This document shows, piece by piece, positions 45,656-55,922 of a stretch of DNA of 64,000 nt (within the stretch, counting starts at the first letter, position 1; every line of letters begins with the position of its first letter). The translations under genes and the position numbers were made by a program. This stretch comes from Mesocentrotus franciscanus (lineage: Eukaryota; Echinodermata; Echinoidea; Camarodonta; Strongylocentrotidae): positions 26,934,877 to 26,998,876 of the forward strand of contig CP137672.1 in assembly GCA_037976565.1 (NCBI GenBank). Reading direction: 5' to 3'. A model generated the notes under the pieces. That model worked only from the letters and a program-made list of their open reading frames with translations, searched no databases and had not been told where the DNA came from.

Positions 45656-48599
45656 AGAAGTTCTTTTTCGCATTTGATAGAGGGTAAGTCTTTACCATGA
45701 CTTTGCTTCCTTCAGTGATGCGGCACTCATCACGGCTCTGGTCGTAATATTGTTTGGAGCTACTAACAGCGCGTTGACGATTGTGTGCGATTTCTTCTTG
45801 TGTAGGAATGTCTTTGTTTCCCTCGGTCTGCAGGCGGTTAGTCAAGGGAGAAGCCAAGCGTCGTCCAAACATAACTACTGAGGGTTCCACACCAAGTGTG
45901 TCATGACTACTGCTATTCAGGGCAAACGCGAGTTCAGCGAGGTGAACATCCCACTGTCGATGGTCAGATCCGGTGTAAGCTTGGAGCATGGCCTTGATGT
46001 TACGGTTCACCCTTTCGACCCAGTTCGTTTGAGGGTGATATGGCGTGATGAAGATCTGCTCTGTCCCCCAGTCTGCGCAGACTGCTCGCAGAACCTTCCC
46101 TCTGAATTGGGGGCCATTGTCCGAGAGCAGGGCTCCTGGAGGTCCATATCTACAGAACAGCTCCCTCACTAGAGTGGTCGCAACCGATTGGCTGGTAGCT
46201 GACTTCAAAGGCAAAATCTCCACAAACTTTGAGAAATGGTCGACAGCCACCAGAATATACTCATGCCCAGCATATGACTTTGGCAAAGGCCCCATAAGAT
46301 CTACACCAACCTTTTTCCAAAGCCTCGAGGAGGTACTAGACAGCATTTTCCCTTGACGTCTCTGGTAAGAAGTCTTCGTTTGAAGACAAACCTTACAACT
46401 GCGAATAAAGCTTCTCACAGACTGCGACATACCACTCCACCAGAGACCCATCGACTTCAACCTTTGGAGTGTCTTCTTCCTCCCAACATGCCCAGCTATT
46501 GGCTTGCAATGACACTCAACTAACACTGCATTCTGAAGCACCTTGGGGATAACTACACATTCTTTCTTATACAACACCATTTCCTTCAAACTGAAATCCG
46601 AGATTTTCTGAACAGGACCTTGATTCTCACCACCACCATTCTTTTGCTTTTCAAGGATCTGAATGACTGGCAAAAGATCTGGGTCACACTGTTGGGCCCT
46701 CAGGACAGAATCCTTTGTCAAATCCAAAGGAAGAACAACTTCATCTGTGAACTCTAACTTGCCAACACAAGATGGGCAAGAGTACTTGACTACATTCTCC
46801 GCCTCCTGAGAACCAATATGGACACAAACCTGGTGATACCACTTATCACAATAATCACATTGTACCCAGCCAACCGACTCATCATCCGGGGAAATACAAT
46901 CACTGGCAGCACATAAGTCATTTACATGTCTGTCACTGTCTTGATTCAACAAGACCCTGCTTAAAACTCCCACCAAAGGGGCAACACCATTCTCAGGAAT
47001 CCTAGAAAGTGCGTCCGGGACATGATGCTGCTTTCCAGGCCTATATATCACCTGAAACCGGAAATCCTGAAGCCTCAGAATCCAACGTGCAAGTCGTCCA
47101 TTCTGCTTCTTCTTCCGAAATAGCCAGCAGAGTGCCTGGTGGTCCGTTACAACACGACACTCTCTACCTTCCAGATATGGCCGCCATTTTTCGAGGGCCC
47201 AGACTACAGCCAAGCACTCCTTCTCGGTAGTACTATAATTCCTTTCTGCAGCAGACAGAGACCGACTTGCGTAGGCAATAGTTCGCGTCCCAGACGGTTG
47301 CTGCTGGACCAGGACTGCACCAACCCCAACATTGCTGGCATCGGTGTGCACAACAAACCTTGATTCTTCATCAGGGTAGCCTAGTATTGGCTCAGTGAGG
47401 AGGCTCTCCTTCAAGGCCTGAAAAGCATGGGTGCATTCAGCAGTCCAATTCCAGGGAACACCCTTCTTCTTTAACCCATGAAGGGGTGCAGCAACATCTG
47501 AGAAGCAAGGAATGAATTTCTGATACCAACCAGCCATCCCAAGGAACCTCTCTAATTCCTTGATCGACCTCGGTTGGGGATAGTTAACAATGGTGGACAC
47601 CTTCTCGGGGTCCATCTTGAGTCCATTCGAGCTGACAACATGGCCAAGATATTTCATTTCTTGGCAGGCAAACTGACATTTCTCAGTATTTACTGTCAGT
47701 CCCGCTTGTCTCAAGCAACAAAAGATTTCCTGAAGATCAGAGATGTGCTGTTCAATATCTGGAGAGAAACACACAATGTCATCCAAGTAGACATAGCAAT
47801 TCCGCCCTATCAGGCCATCAAGCACCTTGGACATCAACCGTTGGAAACTGGCAGGACCATTCACAACACCGAAAGGAAGGACCTTGAAGTGGAACAGACC
47901 CCTATGACAAACAAAGGCAGTCTTCTCCTCATCCTCACCTGCAACGCCCATCTGCCAGTATCCACTGCGCAGATCTAATGACGAGAAAACCGAGGCACCA
48001 TGCAGGGAGCTCAAAATGTCATCCACTGTAGGCATGGGGAAGGCATCAACCTTGGTAACCGTATTCAATTTCCGGTAATCGACACACATCCTGTATTTCC
48101 CGTTTTTCTTTGGAACCATCACTACAGGAGCGGCCCAAGGTGAGTCTGAAGGTTCAATCTTCCCCATGTCCAGAAGCTTATCCAACTCTTCATCAAGAGC
48201 CTGTCTTTTCTCAGGACTCACCTTGTAAGGGTGAGAGCGGATGGGAGAAGCCCCTCCCACATCAATTCTATGAATAACCATGTTTGTATGACCAGGTACT
48301 TCACTAAACACATCTGGGAAGTCTTGAAAAACCTGATCTAATTTCTGTCTATTCACTTCAGTTAGATCAAGTTTCTTCATCTCATTCTCAGCTTGGAGAT
48401 GAACATCGACTTCTTCTCCAACATGTGACATCTCCTGCCCTCCATTCAAAGAGAACTTAACTGGCCGCTCACTGGCCCCATTGCTACTTGTGCTAAAACT
48501 ACGACTGCCAAAATCTATGACAAGTTTCACCTTTTCAGCAAAGTCAGCACCAAAGGAGGATAGGTACTGGGAGCCTACCAACCACATGAAAGACCTCAA
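45656..48599 (-). CDS. Ty3/gypsy pol: RT, RNase H, PHD finger, integrase
   Basis: An open frame of 1076 codons runs from 48599 to 45369; the last part (below 45656) is hAT-like sequence. In order: a protease tail remnant (SQYLSSFGADF), RT (PYKVSPEKRQALDEELDKLL; CVDYRKLN; SSLDLRSGYWQM; VYLDD catalytic box), RNase H (VVHTDASNVGVGAVL; YSTTEKECLAVVWAL; VVTDHQAL), a PHD-type zinc finger (CDYCDKWYHQVCV ... YSCPSC, about residues 585-625), an H-H-C-C integrase zinc domain (HCKPIAGHVG ... CKVCLQTK), and the integrase core with all three acidic residues (VGVDLMGPL, LSDNGPQF, NWVERVNR). RT and integrase look intact, but without gag and protease the copy cannot act alone. Confidence 0.93.
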
Positions 48600-48660
48600 C
48601 CAAAACCAACAGTGTCAACGTCTCACAAATCCTTAGATTTCTTCCATCCCATAGCACAAA

Positions 48661-48679
48661 AATCCTGCCGATTACGCCA
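48661..48679 (-). promoter_or_regulatory. Primer-binding site of the Ty3 element
   Basis: On the element strand the 5' LTR is followed by one T and then TGGCGTAATCGGCAGGATT, complementary to a tRNA 3' end finishing in ...CGATTACGCCA. The acceptor stem and G discriminator resemble a serine tRNA, so tRNA-Ser is the likely primer (inference from general knowledge of tRNA ends). Confidence 0.7.
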
Positions 48680-48680
48680 A

Positions 48681-48862
48681 TGTAGGGATTCACTAAGTAC
48701 AAACAGGAATGTCCAGAGATCAGACAGGAATTGGAGATTAAAACACCTTTAATCAGGCGACAGCGGCCTCCGAAACAACGATCAGAAAATCACAGACAAC
48801 TCCATTTTTACAACTACCGATCACGATCATATCGGTATCGGTTGACGATAACAATCCCTATA
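48681..48862 (-). repeat. 5' LTR of the Ty3/gypsy element
   Basis: 182 bases, two differences from the left LTR (T versus A at 48712, G versus A near 48763). It would carry the element promoter. The 61-codon plus-strand frame common to both LTRs is not a gene. Confidence 0.9.
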
Positions 48863-48866
48863 GCAT

Positions 48867-48960
48867 GGCTATGGCAAAATCATGCGTCCGGTAATTACCG
48901 GACGCATGATTTTTTTACCGGACGCATGATTTTGCCATGCACCCGGTAAATCTGTAAAAT
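48867..48960. repeat. Palindromic CATGCGTCCGGTA repeat
   Basis: A perfect 28-base palindrome at 48881-48908 (CATGCGTCCGGTAA and its complement) is followed by another ACCGGACGCATG at 48918-48929. A related ATCATGCTTTCCGGTATTTA lies left of the Ty3 element (40345-40364), so Ty3 inserted into an older palindromic element. Confidence 0.8.
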
Positions 48961-49012
48961 AACAGATTTGTGTATTTTTGACGAATTTTGGGGCCCCATT
49001 TTATAAAACAGA

Positions 49013-49169
49013 TGATGCACAGGTTTAATTCGTGGGTCGGTGGAATTGTGTGCACGCGGTACCTTTGAATTTGGTCTAAAACCCACTCGGCTGCGCCTCG
49101 TGGGTTCAAACCATTCAAAGGTACCTTGTGCACACAATTCCTACCGACGCACTCAAACCTGTGCATCAT
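49013..49169. repeat. Long imperfect inverted repeat (hairpin MITE)
   Basis: ATGATGCACAGGTTT at the left is mirrored by AAACCTGTGCATCAT at the right. The arms continue with GGAATTGTGTGCAC and GTGCACACAATTCC, and with GGTACCTTTGAAT and ATTCAAAGGTACC, to a short GC-rich centre (CCCACTCGG ... CTCGTGGG). The whole can fold on itself. The open frames on both strands mirror each other and are not genes. Confidence 0.85.
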
Positions 49170-49489
49170 TTGTATACTGGGCACAATATAAACACAGTTC
49201 ACTAATAATATCAGTGCGTCACTGCTCGGAAAATACAGAAAAGAAACTTCTCCAACAGAATGGATAGTTTAGTATAGATTATGGAATTTCCAAGATGTCA
49301 CCATTAGATAAGAATATTTAATATTATCGTGAAAAAAATATATGGCTCCGCGAGAAAAATCCTGCAAAACGTATTTGAAATTTTAGAGGGTGCACGTACC
49401 ATCGTTCTCCCTTGCAAGTTCGGGGTCATCAAGTAGAGTGTACCGCACACGTTGAAAAGCAGCAGAATCGCGCTCTTAAACAGGACTTA

Positions 49490-49646
49490 AACAACCCCTC
49501 GCAGTTGTCTAAAGTTAAACAGGACTTAGACAGGACTTCGCGTTTAACTTAACTTAACCACGACTTCAGAATACGAAAAAGTTAGACAGGACTTTAGACA
49601 ACTGTTTAGTTAAACAGGAGTTAGACACGATTTCAGAATACGGGCC
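49490..49646 (-). repeat. Right arm of the large inverted pair (mate 34124-34260)
   Basis: Repeated GTTAAACAGGACTTAGAC / GACTTCAGAATACG motifs end in CGGGCC at 49646 and are inverted relative to 34124-34260. ATA follows directly, as it precedes the left arm. A CT-rich microsatellite (49660-49755) comes next. Confidence 0.6.
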
Positions 49647-49659
49647 ATAATGTCTATCT

Positions 49660-49755
49660 GTCTTTCTGTCTCCCTCTCTTATTCTTTCTCTCTCTCTCTG
49701 TCTTCTCTCAATCTCTCTCTCTCCCGCCCATCCCCTCTCTCTCTCTCTCTCTTTA
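49660..49755. repeat. (CT)n-rich microsatellite
   Basis: TCTCTCTC runs interrupted by TGTC and CCC; intron sequence 70 bases before the LRRNT exon. Confidence 0.95.
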
Positions 49756-49822
49756 TCTATGTGTGTTTTATCATCAAATGACAGTTTTCACGCTAATCAC
49801 ATCGGTGTTTCTCTTTTTATAG

Positions 49823-49928
49823 ATCCGCTAGATTGTGTGCCGTCTTGCCGATGTTCTGCTTACAGTGTATCTTGTGAAGGTCCTAACATCGTTGATGATA
49901 CCAACATTAGAAAATCAACAAGAGAGCT
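49823..49928 (+). CDS. LRRNT (N-terminal cap) exon of the second LGR gene
   Basis: This 106-base exon has acceptor TTTTTATAG and donor GTAAGT, phase 1 in and phase 2 out. The translation DPLDCVPSCRCSAYSVSCEG has the C-x3-C-x-C-x6-C pattern of an LRR N-terminal cap, followed by PNIVDDTNIRKSTREL. It switches phase between the LDLa exons (phase 1) and the LRR exons (phase 2), as in relaxin-receptor-type genes. Confidence 0.85.
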
Positions 49929-50262
49929 GTAAGTTGGAGAAAAAAATACATTTTAGAAATGTAGCTATCCCCCTTAAGTCTTCATTTCTCAAGCAATATA
50001 AGAACATGAATAACAATAAACACGTCGTGTGTCCGGACAGGTTGGTTATCTAGACAGCTGATTTGAAACACCATTTTTTTAAAATTGACATGCAATATTT
50101 AAATGATCTTTTAAGACTTATGTTATATAGTATTATAAATAACATGATGGTTAGGGCTATTGATGCATCTTTTTCGTTAAATCCAAATGCACAAGTGAAA
50201 GTTTTTTTTAATTCTTGTTAAGCTACCTTCTTTCTTCTTCTTCTACTTCTTATTCTTTGCAG

Positions 50263-50349
50263 ATATTTCATTGGGGAATGGATCAACGGAACGAAGATGC
50301 CATTATCGATGCCATTCAACGTGACAACATATCCGCTTTTAGTACAATT
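50263..50349 (+). CDS. LRR-region exon joining cap to first repeat
   Basis: This 87-base exon has acceptor CTTTGCAG and donor GTAAGG, phase 2-2. The translation LYFIGEWINGTKMPLSMPFN then VTTYPLLVQL matches the PxxxPxNVTxLxLxxN entry into the first LRR. One N-glycosylation site is in NGT and another in NVT. It reads directly into the 51880 exon. Confidence 0.8.
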
Positions 50350-50659
50350 GTAAGGAACACAAAGCTAGCACTTTAATAGTAAAATATTCATTATAGTATT
50401 TTAGTATTTTATAGTATATATAGATACATATAAATGTATATTCATATATGAAATCATAGCAAATGATTTACAATACTTATTCTTAACTAGCCAAAAACAA
50501 GACAGAGACCAGACCAAATAAAAGTTCTCTTTATCATTTTTTAATTAGCAGGCTACCCTGTGCACGTTAGTGCAGATCATGAATAACAATGAAAATATAT
50601 TTAACTTTTGTAACCTCAAAACACAGAATAAAAAAGAATCCACGTACGGCTGCCATTTT

Positions 50660-50835
50660 AGCGCTTTAGCATTTCAGGAATTAATTCCTGCCAGGTATCC
50701 ATTCACCTCTACTTGGTGGTGTGTGGTTAATGTAGATTCTTGCCAAAGGACATTAGTGCTGCGACAGGGATTTCAACCCCGTACCTTGTGGTTCACAGTC
50801 CGGAAACTTATCCAATGGACCACAACACATCTAGA
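50660..50835 (-). mobile_element. tRNA-like SINE, copy 3
   Basis: The minus strand has an A-box-like TGTGGTCCATTGGATAAG and a decayed B box GGGTTGAAATCCC. The body contains the ACTAATGTCCTTTGGCAAG and GAATGGATACCTGGCAGG landmarks shared with the copies at 18.9 and 20.2 kb. It lies in the intron between the 50263 and 51880 exons. Confidence 0.7.
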
Positions 50836-51016
50836 ATTAAGAAGTTTTACGATCAGTGCTTAGCCAATGACGTATATACATGCATGATTTTTAGCTCGTA
50901 ATAAGTTTTCTTGAACATAATCTTTCATAAAGAATCGTTTTTCTTCTATTTATTCAGTGATGTAATATCCATGAATAACAGATATGACAACAACAAGACT
51001 GTGGCAATGACAATAT

Positions 51017-51667
51017 GTGACCCTGCACTTCAAAACCACGGAAAAGTCGCCAGAGAATACTTTTTTAAAGTTTAGGGTTGATTCTGAAAGAGGAAATTCT
51101 CAGCTTTAAAATGATATATTACTCATCACAAATGAATGTCCATAAAATAAGAATGTCCGGTCCCATAGAATGTTAATATAGAGAAAAGGGTGTTTAAATT
51201 ATATTAAATATTTAAGCACCTTGACTCCCAAGGTCTTGTGCAAGGTGACGAAAGGAGGAATAAAACTCTATAGAAATTTCTATTAAGGGATAATCATATT
51301 GTCCTAAAACTTGGCGCACTAATTAAGAAAATCCTGTTCTTTATTCATTCAAAGGATCAATGTAATAGCTTATTCTGTTTTACAGTTATTGAAGATCAAA
51401 ATGAGACCAGACCTAAATAAATCAAAACTACTACAACAAACTCAGAAGAAGAAAAAAAACATAACAGTCTACAAAATACTGCCAAAATACCACTTTTAAA
51501 TTGTTTTGTGCTTCCAAATTTAGAAATTACATAACAAACAAGTATACTCTTTCAGGCTAAGGGTGAAAACAAATATTTGACCATCCTGTCCCAATACACC
51601 TTTATTGAGCTCTAACTGAAAACCACACTATGCGATCTTTGGGGGTGGTTTTGTGGTGTGGGGTGAC
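51017..51667. mobile_element. Probable non-autonomous element with GTGACCC ends
   Basis: GTGACCCTGCACTTCAAAAC at 51017 is roughly mirrored by the 51643-51667 end (GGGGTGGTTTTG ... GGGTGAC). ATAT flanks both sides (51013-51016 and 51668-51671). The arms are imperfect. No coding content. Confidence 0.5.
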
Positions 51668-51879
51668 ATATGTTGATTGTTTCCTTTCTGAATTTAATGC
51701 ATGTTTTAAAGTGATTAAGAGTTTTGGAAGCTGTTTACCCCCTTCATGTATCTGCATATCGCGAAGCGTTTTGTTTCGGCCTACGAATACAAATGATAAT
51801 CACTTCAAAGTTTTAGAAACTCAATTGACGTCTATTAATAATAAGGAATTCCATATACTTATCATGTCATGACTTGCAG

Positions 51880-51951
51880 AAATATTTACAATACTGGACT
51901 AAGGGAACTTCTTCGAGCGGACTTCGTGACTCTGACAGAACTCAGAATTAT
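51880..51951 (+). CDS. LRR exon 1
   Basis: 72 bases, acceptor CTTGCAG, donor GTAAGG, phase 2-2. The repeat reads NIYNTGLRELLRADFVTLTE then LRI, fitting NxIxxLxxxxFxxLxxLxxL. Together with the previous exon it starts the LRR solenoid that would bind a protein ligand outside the cell. Confidence 0.85.
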
Positions 51952-52084
51952 GTAAGGTTTTATTAATGTTTATATTACCATGAATCAATATGTAACTGAA
52001 AATAGTTTATAGGCAACTGTTAAGTGTGGGATTTGTAAAAAAATAAAATTGTAAATGGAAACAAAACTATGCCCAGTGGAAGGT

Positions 52085-52240
52085 GATTATATATAATAAG
52101 AAGAAGAATGATATTGATAGTAATAAAACTAATAATGATAATGATAATAATAATAATGATAATGATTATAATATAAATACTAATAAAATGATAATGATGA
52201 GAATAATAATGATAATAATAATAATAAAGATTATAATATC
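52085..52240. repeat. ATAATGATAATAATA microsatellite
   Basis: About 150 bases of imperfect trinucleotide repeats in the intron after LRR exon 1; the Ile/Tyr- and Asn-rich frames are artefacts. Confidence 0.95.
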
Positions 52241-52269
52241 TACATCTATACAACAAAAACTCCTAGATC

Positions 52270-53600
52270 CTAATCAAATGATTGGCCAAACACGTGTGAT
52301 TTATTTAATCAGATTATCAGACGTTATCTTTTCATTTCATGAAAAAACGTGCAGTAGTTTCCAGTACTATCCAACGATTTTAAAGAGAAGGTTGAGTTCT
52401 GGGAAGAGGTGAAAAATAATTTGTGAGCGTTATCATTGTATTATGCAAGTGTGGAAGAACGTCAGATAAAAAATGTACCCTGAAAAGCATGGCTCTTCAA
52501 ATGCCTTAATATTCTAAATATGGCATGTAACATCATAAAAATCGGGACGGATTTTTATGCCACGTGTTTGTGTAGTCCCATATACATCTTTCTGTGTGCA
52601 TTGCTTGTAACCAAGATTGGGCCAAATTTCTTATCATTTTTATGATTCCAGAACCTTGCAGTACACACCAATACTTGCTAGATGATCAACCTTTCTGATC
52701 GATTCCACAACGTTTCTTTCACAATGCAATCGCATGACCAGAACTCAACTTTATCTTTAAGTACGCGATGCATAGAAGCTATAGTGCACATTGAGGTTTG
52801 TGTGCTTATATCTTGTGGGGCCAATACTTGAGTATAACAATGCCCGTAAACGCGTACAGAAGTGTATAGTGCGATTATATATGTGTACACGCTAAAGTAA
52901 GCCTATCAAACTTGTTATGTATCCCGTATATTTATTCTTCAGTGATATTGACACGAAACAATTTTGAAATAAATTGGTTTTACATGAAAGGTGCATGTTT
53001 TCATTCGTGCATTAAAAATGTATCCGCGCTTGTTGAGACTGTTTGTGCATATCTAGTACTTAGCCTGACAGCTTCTTACGATTGATGCATACAGCCTCGA
53101 CCCGAGTGTGGATAGATCGTTCATGCATCATTTGTATATTATATTGCGCACATATCCATCCAGTGGAATGTTTACGGTGCCTATTATGTATTAAATGTCA
53201 CTGCACCCTGGCTTTTAACCTAGTTGCCCTTGGGCGCTAGTAACGTCAAGTTAGTAACACACTCCTCCAGAATCATCCCCTGTTATCTCATCTTGCTCAT
53301 TGAAATGCATACTACATCTACTAATAATAGTATCAATTAATTAAAAATAATAATAATGCTCTATGTAGTGCAATTTCAATAAACATGTTCAAATACGCTT
53401 TGCAATTATGTTATTTAACAGAGCAGGTGAGTTTTGAGATATTTTTAAGGTATTCAAAGATTGGGTAAAGATTGAAAGAAACTTGCGTAGAATTTTAGTC
53501 CAACCTGTCTTTCGCCGAGTGAAAAGTAAACGGTTGAACCGACATTAACTTATCTTGATCACCGAATAAAAATCTCTTTTGTTCTGTGTATTAAATCCTT
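52270..53600. other. Intron stretch without recognised elements
   Basis: AT-rich, with only short spurious frames. No exon with LRR sense and splice sites was found here. Confidence 0.5.
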
Positions 53601-53615
53601 TCATCATTCTTTCAG

Positions 53616-53687
53616 GAAATTACCATACAATAACATATTTCGGATCGAGGACCTTAGTTTCAGCAATTTGAACAAGTTGACCAAGAT
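53616..53687 (+). CDS. LRR exon 2
   Basis: 72 bases, acceptor TCTTTCAG, donor GTGAGT, phase 2-2. It reads KLPYNNIFRIEDLSFSNLNK then LTK, a standard 24-residue LRR. It resembles the C-type exons of the tandem cassette downstream (IEDFSFRDLNKL), suggesting it is an older relative of them. Confidence 0.88.
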
Positions 53688-54139
53688 GTGAGTATGAAAA
53701 CATTCATTTTAATAAAGTATGTCATGTATACATTTTAATGATGTTTATAGAGCACCAAACACCTGCGGAAAATGCTGTATGGCTAGAATGTATAACATCA
53801 ACCTCAACAAATTAATGGCATTCCATAGGTTAACGGTTAAGGAGTATGAATAAAGTAATGGATAACATAATACCCCGCGTACGGAACCCAAGTCCGACTT
53901 TGGTTGTGAAGGCGTGCGTCAACTAGTCAACTCAACAAGTCCCTTTACTGTTACTTGGACACTATTTCAAACTGCAATATGCCTTTCTAGAAGTAATATT
54001 TTGAATACAATATAGTGTCGTAAAACTTCTTGCATCAAGAGAGAAACCTTTTGTGTGATTGATACACTTAGTAATTGTAGTAGTTATATTAATACATCCT
54101 TAGCATGTAACATTTTTAACGGTTCCCATTTGCCTCCAG

Positions 54140-54211
54140 GGATATATCTTACAATATCATCGGTTCATTGTCAAATATTACCTTTACCGGTTTGAACAGT
54201 CTGACAGAAAT
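54140..54211 (+). CDS. LRR exon 3
   Basis: 72 bases, acceptor TGCCTCCAG, donor GTAAGT, phase 2-2. It reads DISYNIIGSLSNITFTGLNS then LTE. It is related to the A/B-type exons below (SLSSDTFAGLTGL). One N-glycosylation site (NIT). Confidence 0.88.
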
Positions 54212-54704
54212 GTAAGTTTTAAAAATCAACTTTCTACACATTAGCTTAGTTTTTTTTAGCTCATATTACATGCGTGCCTAGATTTTCCTCTCAATTGTAC
54301 ATTAATCAGTTTTTAAATGTTGGAAAACATTTGCTATTTCCAGCAAACGATCACTGTTTAGCGTACTAAAATGAACTAAAAAATAATAACAATATTTAAA
54401 TTTCGAACATCTTGAAATTGCGAAATTATTGTTGGTAAACGTGAATTCAAGACACGGTCTGAACGTTTCTGGAATGATCTACAGATTAAAATTTGGGATA
54501 AGGAACCAATGTGGGAGTAGAACATTAAATATATGCAAATACATATTTAATGTCAATTTAAGATTATGCATACAATTCAGGTGTACATTTATGTCCTAGT
54601 GTCCATTTATTGGAAAATGGTAATGTTGGTCGTCACACCCACTTCAAAATCACATTTTAATCATAAAAACTAAAATTTAGATAATCATAAGCAATTTAAA
54701 ACTT

Positions 54705-55139
54705 ATGCCCGGATTACATTTGGCCTGCGATTAGTCTACGGATCCCGTATCCAGGGGGCGGCCGTGAGATTTTCGTATGGATTCACGGGCTCCGCGATCT
54801 CTATGATTTTGTTTCGCAGAAAGTTATACAAATTTTAAAAATCGTAAGCCCGTAGTCCGTAGACATGTCGTAGGTGTCATTGCACAATCCCCGCACGGGC
54901 ATCGCGCGGAGGACTCGCGCTGATCGTGCAGCAAACGCACGATTTTCGGTGAACATGGATGCCAAAAAAAAACGCTTAAAAACGGCACGGCGGCTGCACG
55001 GTCACCGCGCCTTCTCCGCGCAACCTTTGCACGGAAGCTGCATGAGCTCCATACGATTACCGTGCGGAGGCTGCGGAGGCTGTGGAGACTGCACGGCTAC
55101 TGCATTGAAATTGCACGATTTCCATTCAATCTCCGATCA
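54705..55139 (+). mobile_element. MITE, left part, cut at the cassette-array breakpoint
   Basis: It starts ATGCCCGGATTACATTTG. A nearly complementary end (CAAATGTAATCCAGGCAT) closes the related copy at 58209. The interior is GC-rich with GCGGAGGCTGCGGAGGCTG. From 54928 to 55139 it matches 57862-58075. At GATCA (55135-55139) the homology stops and tandem-cassette sequence begins, sharing CAT at the junction. The 186-codon frame across it is an artefact fused to the LRR exon. Confidence 0.8.
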
Positions 55140-55204
55140 TGCTACCTTGAAGCAATATTTTTGTATAAACTTGTTTATAATGTATACTTTTCATCTGTGC
55201 ATTC

Positions 55205-55300
55205 AAACATGCTCTCTCTCTCTCTCTGTGTCTCTGTCCCTCTCTCTTTTCCTCTCTATCTCTCTATCTCTCTCTCTGTCTCCCACTATCTCTGTCTCTG
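55205..55300. repeat. (CT)n tract before exon A (recurs in each unit)
   Basis: TCTCTCTC/TCTGTC runs of 70-100 bases are present at about 55209, 57251, 59272, 61295 and 63334. Lengths differ between units, as expected for microsatellite drift after duplication. Frames of LSLSLSL are artefacts. Confidence 0.95.
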
Positions 55301-55358
55301 TATTTACAATTTACTGTATATACATAACATTCATTAATTCTCCTTTCTCTATCTACAG

Positions 55359-55430
55359 GGATTTGTCTGGCAATGTGATTGAATCATTATCGAGTGACAC
55401 CTTTGCCGGTTTGACTGGTCTTACAGATAT
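55359..55430 (+). CDS. LRR exon A, unit 1 (intact)
   Basis: 72 bases, acceptor TATCTACAG, donor GTAAGT, phase 2-2. It reads DLSGNVIESLSSDTFAGLTG then LTD, a standard LRR. It is the reference copy for the A exons below. Confidence 0.92.
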
Positions 55431-55850
55431 GTAAGTTTAATAATAGATAATAATATTGATGATAATGATAATATTAATAACGATAATGATGATGAAGATA
55501 ATGATCATTAACAATGGTAAAAATGATAATGATATCAATAATAATTAAACTGTCATTTCAATATTGCCAGTCATATCATCTTTATAATAATGATGTTAAT
55601 GTTTTGTCATCTATCATATATTTAGACTGTACACAATTACCAGCTTTCACACATTTTACAATTTATTTTCCACTTAACTTCTAAGGTCACGTTTTATCGT
55701 CCACCCTCTCCACCCCGGGCTATCACGCTATTAAACAAGCGCTTACTGTTATAGCCCTTCTTCTGCAGAAGAATATTATTCTGCTTCTTTATACACCACT
55801 TTTATTTGTGTATGTGTGTGTTATGAACTCTTCTCTTTTTTACCTTGCAG

Positions 55851-55922
55851 GGATTTGTCTCACAATGTTATTAAATCATTGTCAAGTGATACCTTTATGG
55901 GTTTGACTAGTCTGACAAATAT
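55851..55922 (+). CDS. LRR exon B, unit 1 (intact)
   Basis: 72 bases, acceptor TTACCTTGCAG, donor GTGAGT, phase 2-2. It reads DLSHNVIKSLSSDTFMGLTS then LTN. Its strong similarity to exon A shows that A and B arose by an earlier single-exon duplication. Confidence 0.92.

Larger units (their letters stand above)
40375..48862 (-). mobile_element. Ty3/gypsy LTR retrotransposon, gag-less, split by a hAT-like insertion
   Basis: Complete outer structure: 182-bp LTRs, 4-bp target duplication GCAT, polypurine tract next to the 3' LTR, and a primer-binding site next to the 5' LTR. The total is 8488 bases, of which 3590 belong to the hAT-like insert and its duplicated target. The pol region keeps RT, RNase H, a PHD finger and integrase, but gag and nearly all of the protease are missing between the leader (about 48660) and the start of the open frame (48599). 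About 1.37 kb of non-coding sequence, including a T-rich run at 41036-41081, lies between the integrase end (41929) and the 3' LTR. The element sits in the long intron between LDLa exon 2 and the LRRNT exon. Confidence 0.92.

Noticed and set aside
50957..51016. Possible LRR exon after TTATTCAG in the 50349-51880 intron
   Set aside because: The translation does not fit the LRR pattern, and the flanking exons join perfectly in frame and in LRR register without it.
54874..55434. 186-codon frame ending in LRR exon A
   Set aside because: It fuses MITE sequence, a (CT)n tract and the splice acceptor to the true 72-base exon; only the last part is coding.
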